The notes: generated by a model from the letters alone, not told the origin. Positions 17,891 to 27,258 are shown, counted from the first letter of the stretch. The stretch is 64,000 nt of DNA from Glutamicibacter protophormiae (GCF_014647495.1 NZ_BMPH01000001.1:186001-250000); one strand, 5' to 3'. Numbers and translations are program-made.

Positions 17891-18853
17891 ATGTCCAGGG
17901 AACCGTTGATGACGTTGGTCGCGTCCGAGGTGGACGACGCCCGACTTCAGGGCCTGGGCATGTATGTGGCGCTGCGCGGAATGTCCGACGCGGGCCATAC
18001 CCACTCGCAGGTCGCCAACGAGCTGTTCGGCCGCCTGGACTCCGAGCTGTTCGCGACTTTCGACGCCGATGAACTGGTGGCCTACACCTCCCAGCGTCCG
18101 CGAGTGACCTTTCTCGGCGACCATTTCGCCGGCTACCAGACCCCGCGTTTGGAGATCTATCTCATGACCGATGAGCTCGATCGCAAGTTCTGGCTGCTGA
18201 CCGGAGTGGAACCCGACCTCAAGTGGGACCGTCTGATTGCCGAGCTGCTCGGCTTCATCGAGGCCTTCAATATCGATCTTGTGGTCAGCACCGCGTCCTT
18301 GCCGATGCCGGTACCGCACACCCGCCCGGTCGGGGTCACCGCGCATGGCAACCGCAAGGACCTGATCGAAAACATCTCGACCTGGAGCCCAACCGTGGAA
18401 TCCCCGGCGGGGCTCACCTCGCTGATGGAGATCCGGCTCAACGACGCCGGTCGCGACGTGGTCGGCTATTCGCTGCACACCCCGCACTACCTCGCCGAAT
18501 CCGAATACCCCGCGGTGGCCGTGGCCGCTTTGGAACATGTCGGCGCGGCGCTGAAATTGGCCTTGCCGACCGATAACCTCCGCGAAGCGGGCCGGCTGAT
18601 CGACACGCAACTGGCCGAACAACTGGAAAGCAGCACCGACGTGCGCCAGATGGTTGACGGTTTCGAACAGCGATTCGACGCGCACGCCCATGAGCATGAG
18701 CGCCGTTCACTGCTGCTCGACGAGGGTGAAGACATGCCCGATGCCGAGGAACTGGGCACCAGGGTTGAAGACTTCCTGGCGAATATCGAAGACACCCAGG
18801 ATTGGCTGAACAATTCCGAGAATGGCCCGTTCCCGGGTGAATCGGAACAGTGA
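17891..18853 (+). CDS. PAC2 family (proteasome assembly chaperone-like) protein
   Basis: A 320-residue protein with the PAC2 fold: an N-terminal segment (MTLVASEVDDARLQGLGMYVA) followed by a nucleoside-phosphorylase-like alpha/beta domain and an acidic C-terminus. In actinobacteria such proteins are conserved but their role is not settled; the eukaryotic namesake assists proteasome assembly. ATG at 17891 follows AGGGGTGGAG, a good Shine-Dalgarno; the frame is open further upstream but without support. The stop overlaps the MFS start by four bases, so the two are translationally coupled. Confidence 0.85.
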   Translation: MSREPLMTLVASEVDDARLQGLGMYVALRGMSDAGHTHSQVANELFGRLDSELFATFDADELVAYTSQRPRVTFLGDHFAGYQTPRLEIYLMTDELDRKFWLLTGVEPDLKWDRLIAELLGFIEAFNIDLVVSTASLPMPVPHTRPVGVTAHGNRKDLIENISTWSPTVESPAGLTSLMEIRLNDAGRDVVGYSLHTPHYLAESEYPAVAVAALEHVGAALKLALPTDNLREAGRLIDTQLAEQLESSTDVRQMVDGFEQRFDAHAHEHERRSLLLDEGEDMPDAEELGTRVEDFLANIEDTQDWLNNSENGPFPGESEQ

Positions 18854-20118
18854 GCACTTCCCGCCTGAACTCGAAAAGATCGTGGCTCGTCTACGGTTTT
18901 GCAATTCTCACCTACGTTTCAGCTATTGCCCAGCGCACCAGTTTCGGTGTGGCCGGACTTGAAGCCACCGAACGCTTCAACGCCAATGCCCAGATCATGG
19001 CCACCTTTTCGGTGGTCCAGCTGGTCGTCTACGCAGGTGCCCAAGTCCCCGTCGGGCTGCTCCTGGACCGGTTCGGTCCGCGCATCCTGATTACCACCGG
19101 CGCGGCGCTGATGACGGCCGGGCAGGCCTTCCTCGCCATTTCAACCAACGTCCCCATGGGCCTTGCCGGCCGCGTCATGGTGGGTATGGGCGATGCCATG
19201 GTCTTCGTCTCGGTGTTGAAGCTGTTGCCGCTGTGGTTCTCCGGGTCGCGGATCCCCATCTTGACCCAGCTGACCGGCACTTTCGGCCAGCTCGGGCAGC
19301 TGATCAGCATTTTCCCGTTCCACATGATTCTTGTGGCACGGGGATGGACCCCCGCATTCTCTGTGCTCTCCGCACTCGCCTTCGCGACGCTGATCACCAC
19401 CATCGCTTTTGTTCGCAACGGCGACAACTGGACCCACGCCAAGCAGGGCGTCGGGGCGCACCAAGGCTCGCGCCTCGCCGCGGCCCTGCGCCAGCCCGGC
19501 ACCAGGCTCGGATTCTGGACCCATTTCAGCACCGCCTTCATGATCAATACGTTCATGATGACTTGGGGTTATCCATTCCTTGTCCAGGGCCAGGGGATCG
19601 ACAGCGCCCTGGCTTCGAGCCTGATGTCGGTGTTCGTCGTGGTTGCGGTGCTGGTCGGCCCGCTATTGGGGGCATTGACCTCTCGGCATGCCGACAAGCG
19701 GTCCTTCTTCGCGCTGGGCATCGTCGCCTGGATGGTCATCATGTGGGCTGTCGTCCTGCTCTGGCCGGGCCAGGCCCCGATATGGGTGCTGATCATCCTC
19801 ATGGTGTCCGTTGCCGCCGGCGGTCCGGCTTCGGTGATCGGCTTCGACTTCGCCAGAACATTCAACCCGCCGCACCTGCAGGGAACCGCAACGGGCGTGG
19901 TGAACACCGGCGGATTTATCGGTGCCTTCATCACGATCTACGTCATTGGGTTCATCATGGACTGGGCCTACAAGGCGGGTGGCTCAACTGGTGAGCTCTA
20001 CAACCTCCCGGCGTTCCGCCTCGCGCTGTCCTTCCAGTTCGTCATGGTGCTCATCGGAGTGTCCTTCATGCTGATCGAACGGGGAAAGGCCAAACGGTTC
20101 CTGGCCGACAACGGCTAA
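18850..20118 (+). CDS. MFS transporter
   Basis: A 422-residue major facilitator with about 12 hydrophobic helices, a conserved loop between helices 2 and 3 (GLLLDRFGPRIL) and a central cytoplasmic loop near 195-215. Substrate cannot be told from sequence; the helix pattern resembles nitrate or sugar-phosphate antiporter-like actinobacterial MFS proteins. GTG start overlaps the PAC2 stop (GTGA), indicating coupling. Confidence 0.88.
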   Translation: MSTSRLNSKRSWLVYGFAILTYVSAIAQRTSFGVAGLEATERFNANAQIMATFSVVQLVVYAGAQVPVGLLLDRFGPRILITTGAALMTAGQAFLAISTNVPMGLAGRVMVGMGDAMVFVSVLKLLPLWFSGSRIPILTQLTGTFGQLGQLISIFPFHMILVARGWTPAFSVLSALAFATLITTIAFVRNGDNWTHAKQGVGAHQGSRLAAALRQPGTRLGFWTHFSTAFMINTFMMTWGYPFLVQGQGIDSALASSLMSVFVVVAVLVGPLLGALTSRHADKRSFFALGIVAWMVIMWAVVLLWPGQAPIWVLIILMVSVAAGGPASVIGFDFARTFNPPHLQGTATGVVNTGGFIGAFITIYVIGFIMDWAYKAGGSTGELYNLPAFRLALSFQFVMVLIGVSFMLIERGKAKRFLADNG

Positions 20119-20191
20119 TTCCGCAGTTCGCGCCAGCCGGTCCGGGGCGTTCTCCACAGTTCGCGAGGCATTGCCAAGGGATACTGCCCCG

Positions 20192-21313
20192 GTGACTCAC
20201 CGTGGCTTCATGACTACTACACCCGAACGCCAACCGCTGTCCCTCGCAGATATCGAAGACATCCTGGCCTACATCCCGCATGCTCTGGGATTCCATCCCA
20301 TTGATTCGGTGGTGCTCCTGCTGGTCCAGGATCGCCGGCTTGAAGCAACTCTGCGTGTCGACCTGCCGAATATGCAGCCTGAAGAGGAGCTGAATGCCTG
20401 GGTGCTCCAGGTGGCAAACCTCCTGCGCCGCATGCCCGAGGTGCAAAGTGTTGTCGCAGTGGTTTACGCACCATCCAGCCTCGGCGCCGACACGGAGATC
20501 CCTTATTGGCAGATGCACACGAAACTCAACTCCCGGCTGCGGCACCGGGGTGTCGACCTGCGCCATGCCTGGTGCGTGGGCGACAGCTGCATCTGGGACT
20601 ACAGCACGGCTGATGTCAACGTCTGGTTGCCGCGACCGGAGACCCGCGGCAACGAGAACCACTTGTCGATGGTGCTGGCCGGATCGGCGCCGCTGGAAAA
20701 GCCCTGGGACGGGTGCGGTATGGCCCAGTGGCCCAATGCGGAGATCGTCCGGGAACTGGCAGCTGTGTTCAGCATGAATTCTCTGGAAGGCATCGCCTGC
20801 TGGGCGAAGCTGCTGGAGCTGCCTTCGGAGATCGCCTCACGGGAAATTCACGAGGACCCCAAGCGCGCGGCAGAGCTGATCGGTTCGTTGTATTGGAAAG
20901 TCGTCCGCGACATCCTTCCCTATCTGGCCGGTACCAGCTATGCGGAAACCAAAGGCGTTCTGCTGAAGCTGTCCGAGCGGGAACAGGGGGAGGAAGTGCC
21001 GGAGCTGGGGCAATTCCTGCTGGGCAAGGGATGGCGAAGCCCTGACTGGCAGCGGACCGAGCGGCTGTGGAGCTTGGCCCGCGATCTGCTGGGCGTCGCG
21101 GAGAACAACCAGCGTTACGCGTTGATGTGCGTGCTCGGCTGGATCGAATGGGCCAAGGGCCGGGGATCGCTGGCCATGACCCTGCTTGACCAAGTGCTTC
21201 GCGAATGCCCGGACTACAATTTGGCGAAGCTGTTGAAGGAGATGCTCAACCAGGGCATGATGCCGCATTGGGCGACCGACCAGCTGCGGGCTTGGAGAGC
21301 CCATTTCGCCTGA
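20192..21313 (+). CDS. DUF4192 domain-containing protein
   Basis: A soluble actinobacterial protein of about 373 residues. The DUF4192 signature is near the N-terminus: LSLADIEDILAYIPHALGFHP followed by DSVVLLLV, then a mixed alpha/beta region and a helical C-terminus with GWIEWAKGRGSLA, which looks like a short helical repeat. Function is unknown. GTG at 20192 is preceded by AAGGGA at a good distance. ATG at 20210 would also fit. A TTG at 20171 is less likely. It lies between the MFS gene and the sigma factor. Confidence 0.82.
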   Translation: MTHRGFMTTTPERQPLSLADIEDILAYIPHALGFHPIDSVVLLLVQDRRLEATLRVDLPNMQPEEELNAWVLQVANLLRRMPEVQSVVAVVYAPSSLGADTEIPYWQMHTKLNSRLRHRGVDLRHAWCVGDSCIWDYSTADVNVWLPRPETRGNENHLSMVLAGSAPLEKPWDGCGMAQWPNAEIVRELAAVFSMNSLEGIACWAKLLELPSEIASREIHEDPKRAAELIGSLYWKVVRDILPYLAGTSYAETKGVLLKLSEREQGEEVPELGQFLLGKGWRSPDWQRTERLWSLARDLLGVAENNQRYALMCVLGWIEWAKGRGSLAMTLLDQVLRECPDYNLAKLLKEMLNQGMMPHWATDQLRAWRAHFA

Positions 21314-21424
21314 CACGATGCACGCTGAACCCTTCAAGTGGTGTCTGGGCATCAATTCATGGATAATGGTTCAACAGACCCGGTTAGGTTCGAAAGCGCC
21401 TTTGCCTCAAAGTCCATGATTTTG

Positions 21425-21451
21425 GGAACATTCGGCGGAGCTGGTGCGTTG
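21425..21451 (+). promoter_or_regulatory. SigR/SigH-type promoter motif upstream of sigA
   Basis: GGAAC (21425-21429), an 18-base spacer and GTTG (21448-21451) match the promoter form used by the thiol-oxidative-stress sigma factors SigR (Streptomyces) and SigH (Mycobacterium). It lies about 115 bases upstream of the sigma factor GTG. In Streptomyces the principal sigma gene hrdB is a SigR target, which makes this plausible, but use of the site is inferred. Confidence 0.5.
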
Positions 21452-21474
21452 TAAAGTACGTGCCAACTTACGGT

Positions 21475-21493
21475 GATTCGTCGTGTACGAATC
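21475..21493. promoter_or_regulatory. Inverted repeat upstream of sigA
   Basis: GATTCGT and ACGAATC form a perfect 7-bp inverted repeat with a 5-base centre, between the SigR-like motif and the sigA start. A TTGACA lies at 21504-21509 without a convincing -10. It is a possible operator. Confidence 0.3.
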
Positions 21494-21567
21494 GCTATCG
21501 GACTTGACAGGGTCATAGTGGTGTTACCGGCAGGTGCATCCGGAACGCATCGTTAGAAAGGTTATTC

Positions 21568-22764
21568 GTGTCATCTTCTGAGACGAACGCTAATCGCAAG
21601 GCAACCGAAGCTGAGGTCGAGGTCGCCGAGGAATCGGTATCAAAGCCGGTAGCGAAGAAGCGCGCTACCAAGGCCCGTACCAAGAAGGCAGCAGCCGACT
21701 CCGCAGAGCAGACCGAAGCCGCCGCTGAGGTCGAGGAACTCGACGACGATGCCGAAGCTAAGGCCCCTGAAAAGCCGGAGGAAGAGTCCAAGGGCTTTAC
21801 GCTCTCGACTACCGACGACGATGCCCCGCAGCAGCAGGTCATGGTTGCCGGCGCCACCGCCGACCCGGTCAAGGATTACCTGAAGCAGATCGGCAAGGTT
21901 GCCCTGCTGAACGCCGAACAGGAAGTCGATCTCGCTCTGCGAATCGAAGCTGGCCTGTTCGCCCAGGACAAGCTCGATCACGACGAAGGCGCCATCGACC
22001 AGCGACTGCGCTGGGATTACGAGCAGATCATCCACGACGGCAAGATCGCCAAGAACCACCTGCTGGAGGCCAACCTCCGCCTGGTCGTCTCGCTGGCCAA
22101 GCGTTACACCGGCCGCGGCATGCTGTTCCTGGACCTGATCCAGGAAGGCAACCTGGGCCTGATCCGCGCCGTCGAGAAGTTCGACTACACCAAGGGCTTC
22201 AAGTTCTCGACCTACGCGACCTGGTGGATCCGCCAGGCGATTACCCGCGCCATGGCCGACCAGGCACGTACCATCCGTATCCCTGTGCACATGGTTGAAG
22301 TCATCAACAAGCTCGCCCGTGTCCAGCGGCAGATGCTTCAGGACCTGGGCCGCGAACCCACTCCGGAGGAGCTCGCCAAGGAACTGGACATGACTCCTGA
22401 AAAGGTAGTCGAGGTCCAGAAGTACGGCCGCGAACCAATTTCGCTGCACACCCCGTTGGGTGAAGACGGAGATTCCGAGTTCGGCGACCTGATCGAAGAC
22501 TCCGAGGCCGTCGTGCCGGCAGATGCGGTGTCCTTCACCCTGCTGCAGGAACAGCTGCACTCAGTGCTCGACACCTTGTCGGAGCGCGAGGCCGGCGTTG
22601 TCGCCATGCGTTTCGGGCTGACCGATGGACAGCCAAAGACCCTGGACGAAATCGGCAAGGTCTACGGCGTGACGCGTGAGCGTATCCGCCAGATCGAGTC
22701 GAAGACCATGTCGAAGCTGCGCCACCCGTCGCGTTCGCAGGTTCTTCGCGACTACCTCGACTAA
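21568..22764 (+). CDS. sigA: Principal RNA polymerase sigma factor (sigma-70 group 1)
   Basis: A 398-residue RpoD/SigA/HrdB-type sigma factor. The N-terminal 90 residues are acidic and Lys/Ala-rich, as usual for actinobacterial principal sigma factors. [16 protein letters not shown] is region 1.2; [17 protein letters not shown] through [18 protein letters not shown] is region 2 (core binding, -10 recognition and melting); region 3 follows; and [22 protein letters not shown] is the region 4 helix-turn-helix for the -35 element. GTG start follows AAAGG. Transcription is monocistronic, ending at a hairpin. Confidence 0.96.
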   Translation: MSSSETNANRKATEAEVEVAEESVSKPVAKKRATKARTKKAAADSAEQTEAAAEVEELDDDAEAKAPEKPEEESKGFTLSTTDDDAPQQQVMVAGATADPVKDYLKQIGKVALLNAEQEVDLALRIEAGLFAQDKLDHDEGAIDQRLRWDYEQIIHDGKIAKNHLLEANLRLVVSLAKRYTGRGMLFLDLIQEGNLGLIRAVEKFDYTKGFKFSTYATWWIRQAITRAMADQARTIRIPVHMVEVINKLARVQRQMLQDLGREPTPEELAKELDMTPEKVVEVQKYGREPISLHTPLGEDGDSEFGDLIEDSEAVVPADAVSFTLLQEQLHSVLDTLSEREAGVVAMRFGLTDGQPKTLDEIGKVYGVTRERIRQIESKTMSKLRHPSRSQVLRDYLD

Positions 22765-22782
22765 GCCGTAGTTGCACCGGGG

Positions 22783-22812
22783 GCCGGTCCAATCCGCAAG
22801 GGTTGGGCCGGC
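22783..22812 (+). terminator. Hairpin after sigA
   Basis: 10-bp arms (22783-22792 and 22803-22812) with one wobble pair, 18 bases after the sigA stop; TTCCCTGTTT follows. Confidence 0.6.
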
Positions 22813-22877
22813 TTCCCTGTTTAATCACGGAGCCAGGTGCGGTGCGGCTGGTATGGAATGGCCGGACGGCGCAAAAA

Positions 22878-22916
22878 ACCGCAGGCGGCCCCATCGATGA
22901 TGAGTCCGCCTGCGGT
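22878..22916 (-). terminator. Terminator after the DUF7455-like gene
   Basis: A perfect 11-bp inverted repeat (22878-22888 and 22906-22916). On the minus strand it is followed by TTTTTTGC, a proper U-tract, so it ends the small cysteine-protein gene upstream of it. Confidence 0.85.
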
Positions 22917-22941
22917 GCATCCTTTGAGGGATCGGGCACTA

Positions 22942-23166
22942 TCAGTCGTTGATGTCGACCTTCGGCTTTTCGTAGAGTCGCGAGGACTCGTCGTGCCACA
23001 GCGAAGTCTGTGGGCGTAGTTTTGGTTCCACGTCCCGTGCATGGTGAGCGCAGAAAAGCAGCTCGCCGCCGGTAGAAGCTAGCACGGCCCGTACGTAGGC
23101 CTGTGCACCGCAGCGGTCGCACCGGTCGAGGGCGTTGAGTTCACGACTAGGAGTTGTAGTAGTCAT
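22942..23166 (-). CDS. Small CxxC zinc-ribbon-like protein (DUF7455-like)
   Basis: A 74-residue protein starting MTTTTPSRELNALDRCDRCGAQAYV with CDRC and a later C-x-H-H pair (LLFCAHHA), which together could bind one zinc ion. Small proteins of this form beside the principal sigma gene are common in actinobacteria and are listed as DUF7455; their role is unknown. ATG at 23166 is preceded by AGGGAGG, which fixes the start; the frame is open 12 codons upstream. It has its own terminator. Confidence 0.8.
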   Translation of the reverse strand: MTTTTPSRELNALDRCDRCGAQAYVRAVLASTGGELLFCAHHARDVEPKLRPQTSLWHDESSRLYEKPKVDIND

Positions 23167-23220
23167 CGCCAGCCTCCCTAAATAGATGGTTACTCTATAC
23201 AACCAGCTTTGCCCCCGACT

Positions 23221-23270
23221 TTATCCCCAAAGAGCCGCGCTTTCGCTCACCGCGTAGCGAGTGTGGATAA
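23221..23270. promoter_or_regulatory. Two DnaA-box-like sites upstream of parE
   Basis: TTATCCCCA at 23221-23229 (one mismatch to the DnaA box) and TTATCCACA on the minus strand at 23262-23270 (exact) point towards each other across 32 bases in the intergenic region before parE. They may be regulatory or titrating DnaA boxes, or chance. Confidence 0.35.
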
Positions 23271-23389
23271 CCTCTCATCGTTCCGCCAGCGCCCGGATTG
23301 CCGTCAAATGCCACGGATTCGAACAAAGTAACGATTAGAATGGGAAGAGAAGTAGTTCTTTTCTCGTGTCAGTAGGAGACAGCAGCCCA

Positions 23390-25498
23390 GTGGCCTCATC
23401 CGAAAATTACAACGCTCGCCACCTCTCGGTTCTTGAAGGACTTGAAGCCGTGCGCAAGCGACCGGGTATGTACATCGGCTCCACCGACTCCCGAGGCCTG
23501 ATGCACTGCCTGTGGGAGATTATCGACAACTCGGTTGACGAGGCCCTGGGTGGTTTCGGCCAATCGATCAACGTGATCCTGCACAGCGACGGGTCGGTCG
23601 AGGTCCAGGACGATGGCCGAGGCATTCCGGTTGACGTTGAGCCAAAAACCGGATTGAGCGGGCTTGAGGTCGTCTTCACCAAGCTGCATGCCGGCGGCAA
23701 GTTCGGTGGCGGATCCTACAGCGCTTCCGGCGGCCTGCACGGCGTGGGCGCATCGGTGGTCAACGCGCTGTCCTCCCGGCTTGACGTAGAGGTGGACCGC
23801 GGTGGCAAGACCTACGCAATGCAGTTCCGCCGTGGCGAGCCCGGATCCTTCGCGGACAAGGGCCGCAAGAAGTACGACGCGGAATTCACCCCGCACAAGA
23901 AGGCCACCCCTCCGGAAATTATCGGCAAGGCCAAGCGCGGTGTCACGGGCACGCGCATTCGCTACTGGGCGGACAACTACATCTTCACCCCGGACGCAAA
24001 ATTCTCCTACACGGACCTGCAAGACCGGGCGCGCCAAACCTCATTTTTGGTGCCCGGCCTGCGCATCACCCTGCGTGACGAACGCGGCCTGCCTGATACG
24101 CCAGGAGCCGAGGGGCCGCACGAAGAGATCTTCCAGCATGACGGCGGCATCAGCGAGTTTGTCGACTTCCTGAGCAGCGACTCTCCGGTGACCGACATCT
24201 GGCGCTTCCACGGCAGCGGTTCGTTCCACGAGAAGGTCCCGGTGATCGACGAGAACGGCCGCAGCCATATCCAGGACGTGCAGCGCGTGTGCGAGGTCGA
24301 TGTTGCCCTGCGTTGGGGAATCGGCTACGACACCACGCTGCGCAGTTTCGTCAACATCATCGCCACCCCCAAGGGCGGAACCCACACCACCGGTTTCGAG
24401 CAGGCGATGCTGAAATCGTTCCGCAAGAACGTCGAAGCCAACGCCCGCAAGCTGAAGTTCGGCCAGAAGGACAAGCTGGAGAAGGACGACGTCCTGGCCG
24501 GCATGACGGCGGTGCTCACCGTGCGCCTGGCCGAGCCGCAGTTCGAGGGGCAGACCAAGGAAATTCTCGGCACGCCGCAGGTGCGCCAGGTGGTTTCCAA
24601 GGTCTTGGAAAAGGCGATGGACGAGCGTCTGGGCTCCAGCAAGCGCAATGAAAAGGCCGAGGCCAACTCCTTGATGGAGAAGGTCGTCAACGAGATGAAA
24701 TCCCGCGTCTCGGCCCGCATGCACAAGGAAACCCAGCGGCGCAAGACCGCGCTGGAATCCTCCTCGCTGCCGACCAAGCTGCTGGACTGCCGCAGCAAGG
24801 AAGTCGGCCGTTCCGAACTGTTCATCGTCGAGGGCGACAGCGCCTTGGGCACCGCCCGGCTGGCCCGCTCCAGCGAGTTCCAGGCGCTGCTGCCGATCCG
24901 CGGCAAGATCCTGAATGTGCAGAAGGCCTCGGTCTCCGACATGCTCTCGAACGCCGAATGCGCGGCGATGATCCAGGTGATCGGCGCAGGCTCGGGGCGC
25001 AGCTTCGACATCGAGCAGGCGCGCTATGGCAAGATCATCCTGATGACCGATGCCGACGTCGACGGCGCGCACATCCGCACCCTGCTGCTGACCTTGTTCT
25101 ACCGCTACATGCGGCCGATGATCGAGCACGGGCGCGTGTACGCGGCGGTTCCGCCGCTGCACCGCATTGAGATCATCAACCCCGGGTCGAAGCAGAACGA
25201 AGTGGTGTACACCTATTCGGAAGCAGAGATGCAGCGATTGCTGACGAAGATCGAGGCCGAGGGCCGGCGCTACAAGGAACCGATCCAGCGCTACAAGGGC
25301 CTAGGCGAGATGGACGCAGACCAATTGGCCGAAACCACCATGGATCCGCGCCACCGCATGCTGCGCCGCGTGAAAATCGAGCATGCCCAAGCGGCCGAGG
25401 AGATCTTCGACCTGTTGATGGGTTCGGACGTCGCCCCGCGCAAGAGCTTTATCATTGCAGGCGCCGATGACCTGGAGCGCGAACGCATCGACGTATAG
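23390..25498 (+). CDS. parE: Type IIA topoisomerase subunit B (ParE/GyrB-like)
   Basis: A 702-residue ATPase subunit. The GHKL domain has LEGLEAVRKRPGMYIGST and GGLHGVGASVVNALS for ATP binding; the transducer has QTKEILGTP; the TOPRIM domain has IVEGDSALG (catalytic Glu) and DADVDGAHI (metal-binding Asp); the C-terminus has RYKGLGEMD. It partners with the A subunit encoded at 33503-36097. Chromosomal gyrBA normally lies next to dnaA-recF, which are absent here, so this is more likely the second, topoisomerase IV-like pair. GTG at 23390 has AGGAGA upstream; the GTG at 23366 in the same frame does not. Confidence 0.92.
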   Translation: MASSENYNARHLSVLEGLEAVRKRPGMYIGSTDSRGLMHCLWEIIDNSVDEALGGFGQSINVILHSDGSVEVQDDGRGIPVDVEPKTGLSGLEVVFTKLHAGGKFGGGSYSASGGLHGVGASVVNALSSRLDVEVDRGGKTYAMQFRRGEPGSFADKGRKKYDAEFTPHKKATPPEIIGKAKRGVTGTRIRYWADNYIFTPDAKFSYTDLQDRARQTSFLVPGLRITLRDERGLPDTPGAEGPHEEIFQHDGGISEFVDFLSSDSPVTDIWRFHGSGSFHEKVPVIDENGRSHIQDVQRVCEVDVALRWGIGYDTTLRSFVNIIATPKGGTHTTGFEQAMLKSFRKNVEANARKLKFGQKDKLEKDDVLAGMTAVLTVRLAEPQFEGQTKEILGTPQVRQVVSKVLEKAMDERLGSSKRNEKAEANSLMEKVVNEMKSRVSARMHKETQRRKTALESSSLPTKLLDCRSKEVGRSELFIVEGDSALGTARLARSSEFQALLPIRGKILNVQKASVSDMLSNAECAAMIQVIGAGSGRSFDIEQARYGKIILMTDADVDGAHIRTLLLTLFYRYMRPMIEHGRVYAAVPPLHRIEIINPGSKQNEVVYTYSEAEMQRLLTKIEAEGRRYKEPIQRYKGLGEMDADQLAETTMDPRHRMLRRVKIEHAQAAEEIFDLLMGSDVAPRKSFIIAGADDLERERIDV

Positions 25499-25513
25499 CA
25501 CCGGTGGAAAAAG

Positions 25514-25558
25514 GTCCGCCGCCCCCAGTCCGCGCAGTGCGGGCCGGTGGCGGCGGAC
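25514..25558. terminator. Bidirectional terminator, parE / M56 protease
   Basis: A perfect 10-bp GC-rich inverted repeat (25514-25523 and 25549-25558) with internal pairing, flanked by AAAAAGG and TTTCTTTTATT, between two converging genes. Confidence 0.85.
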
Positions 25559-25583
25559 TTTCTTTTATTGGCGGTGCAGGCGG

Positions 25584-26549
25584 CTACCAGGCCAGCAGGC
25601 GCGGAGCGATCAGCAGGACGGTCGGGCACACCATGAGCAGCACGGTGCAGGCCAAGACCAAGCCGCGCTGCGGTTTGGCCAGCGGTTCCTCCGGAGTGAG
25701 CAGTCGCTGCAGGCGGCGGGAGGATACTTCGCCGCCGGGCATCCCGACCTGCTGGGCATTGGAGGAGCCTGCGCCGGCAGATCCGGAGGCCTCGGGAGCG
25801 GCGGCGGCCGCGACGGTGACGATGGCCTTGAGCAGGGTCTGGCGGCTGACCTGCTCCAGTGCCTTGTCGTCGGCCAGCATCTCGATCAGCTGCCGCACCG
25901 CGTCCAGGGACAACCGGGAGGTCGGCAGCCAGGGCAGAGCCTCGTTCCAGGCCGTGAACGCCAGGATCAGCAGGTCGTGGCGTTGGTCCAGGTGCGAGCT
26001 TTCGTGAGCGATCACGGCGGCTTGTTCCTCGGGGGAGAGCTTGGTGAGCAGCCCGCGCGACAGCACGGTGACGGACTGGGCGATTCCCGGCACGCAGTAG
26101 GCGACTGGCATGTCATGGTCCAGCACGAGGGTATTGGGACGGGTATCCGAGGGGTTGCTCAGCAGTCGAAGAAGCTGCCGGTGCTTGGCGCGCTGTCTGG
26201 TGGTGCGCCACGCGGCGCGTGCCAGCGTGAGAACCAGATGGAAACCGAAGAGCAGGGCCGTGCTCAGCGCAAATAGATGCACGATGCCCGGGTAGACGAC
26301 ATCGGGATCGCCGGTGATCAGGCGCCATCCGGCAATCAGTGCGGAAATCAGGTCGCTGCCCAGGGGTGCCAAGCCCCAGACCAGCATAGAGCCGATCATG
26401 GACAGGCCGCCGCCCAGTGCAATGGCCTGCCAGAGCAGGACGGCCTGCACCGGAGCGCGGGAGGTCCATTTTGCCTTGGACAACGCCAACGGCGTTGGCC
26501 ACGCCAATGCGATAGCCAACGCCGCTAGAAAATATGAGGTGAGAAGCAC
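25584..26549 (-). CDS. M56 family membrane metallopeptidase (BlaR1-like)
   Basis: A 321-residue membrane protease. There are hydrophobic helices near residues 3-20, 35-60, 88-110 and a C-terminal one near 298-318. HESSH in VIAHESSHLDQRHD is the HExxH zinc motif, with E in IEMLADDKAL a likely third ligand. It has the protease part of BlaR1/MecR1 but no penicillin-binding sensor domain, so the signal it senses is unknown. GTG start lies 23 bases after the BlaI-family gene, the usual order of a repressor and the protease that inactivates it. Confidence 0.88.
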   Translation of the reverse strand: MLLTSYFLAALAIALAWPTPLALSKAKWTSRAPVQAVLLWQAIALGGGLSMIGSMLVWGLAPLGSDLISALIAGWRLITGDPDVVYPGIVHLFALSTALLFGFHLVLTLARAAWRTTRQRAKHRQLLRLLSNPSDTRPNTLVLDHDMPVAYCVPGIAQSVTVLSRGLLTKLSPEEQAAVIAHESSHLDQRHDLLILAFTAWNEALPWLPTSRLSLDAVRQLIEMLADDKALEQVSRQTLLKAIVTVAAAAAPEASGSAGAGSSNAQQVGMPGGEVSSRRLQRLLTPEEPLAKPQRGLVLACTVLLMVCPTVLLIAPRLLAW

Positions 26550-26572
26550 TCAGTCCCCGAAGTTCGTGTAAA

Positions 26573-26944
26573 TTAGGCGGACTTTACAGTGTCCAAGATA
26601 GCACGAAGGGATGCTGCTTCATCTGCTGAAATGCCGCCGATAAAGCGGGCAAGGACGGCTTCGCGATCCTGGGCGGTCCCCAGAGCGTCGTTGAGCAGTC
26701 CCACAGTGTGGTCCTCGCGGGTTGAGGACGCCGTATAACGGTGAGGCCTGGTGGTACGTTCACGTAGCACGAGGCCCTTCTTCTCCAGTCGTGCCAACAC
26801 GGTGAGCACCGTGGTAACTGCGAGTTCCTTTGCATCGGTACCAAGTGCCGCAAGATTGTCGCGAAGATCATTTGCGGTGAGTGGTTCTGCGGAGTCCCAC
26901 AGCAGGTCCATGACGGAGCGTTCCAGATCGCCAAGGCTGGCCAC
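26573..26944 (-). CDS. blaI: BlaI/MecI/CopY family repressor
   Basis: A 123-residue winged-helix repressor. LGDLERSVMDLLWDSAEPLTANDLRD begins the winged helix, VTTVLTVLARLEKKGLV is the recognition region and the C-terminal helices mediate dimerisation. BlaI proteins bind palindromic operators and are cleaved after the partner M56 protease is activated. GTG at 26944 with TGAGG upstream gives the family-typical N-terminus; longer starts (26980, 27028) are possible. It forms an operon with the M56 gene and is divergent from cydA. Three related palindromes occupy the shared intergenic region. Confidence 0.9.
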   Translation of the reverse strand: MASLGDLERSVMDLLWDSAEPLTANDLRDNLAALGTDAKELAVTTVLTVLARLEKKGLVLRERTTRPHRYTASSTREDHTVGLLNDALGTAQDREAVLARFIGGISADEAASLRAILDTVKSA

Positions 26945-27050
26945 TAGGTAGTACCTCACTTGCTTTAGTTGCTGACGCATCAGGGTCCTCGTCGTAATGA
27001 CGTGAAATCTGGTGCTTGGAAATCTCATTGTAGCGACAATTGACCAATAT

Positions 27051-27067
27051 TTCTACGTGTCGTAAAA
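27051..27067. promoter_or_regulatory. Putative BlaI operator 1
   Basis: TTCTAC-N5-GTAAAA, one mismatch from the perfect palindrome TTCTAC-N5-GTAGAA found near cydA. It lies on the blaI side of the intergenic region. Confidence 0.45.
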
Positions 27068-27258
27068 GAGGTTCGTGAGCACACTGTTTCCGAATCGTGG
27101 AGCATTGAGTGCAGTCCCGGTGGTCACCTTTTCGTTGACTTGGGAAATTTAATTTCCGTGGACGTGAAGCGGTCTACGGGTTTAGAATCACCCGAACGTC
27201 AATTTTCGGAGCTGATTCTCAGGATTGCCGCGCGTGCAAGTGACCCAGCCGACGCGAT

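Noticed and set aside
20171-20191. TTG start for the DUF4192 gene
   Set aside because: GTG at 20192 has a suitable ribosome-binding site and the extra seven residues show no conservation that I recognise.
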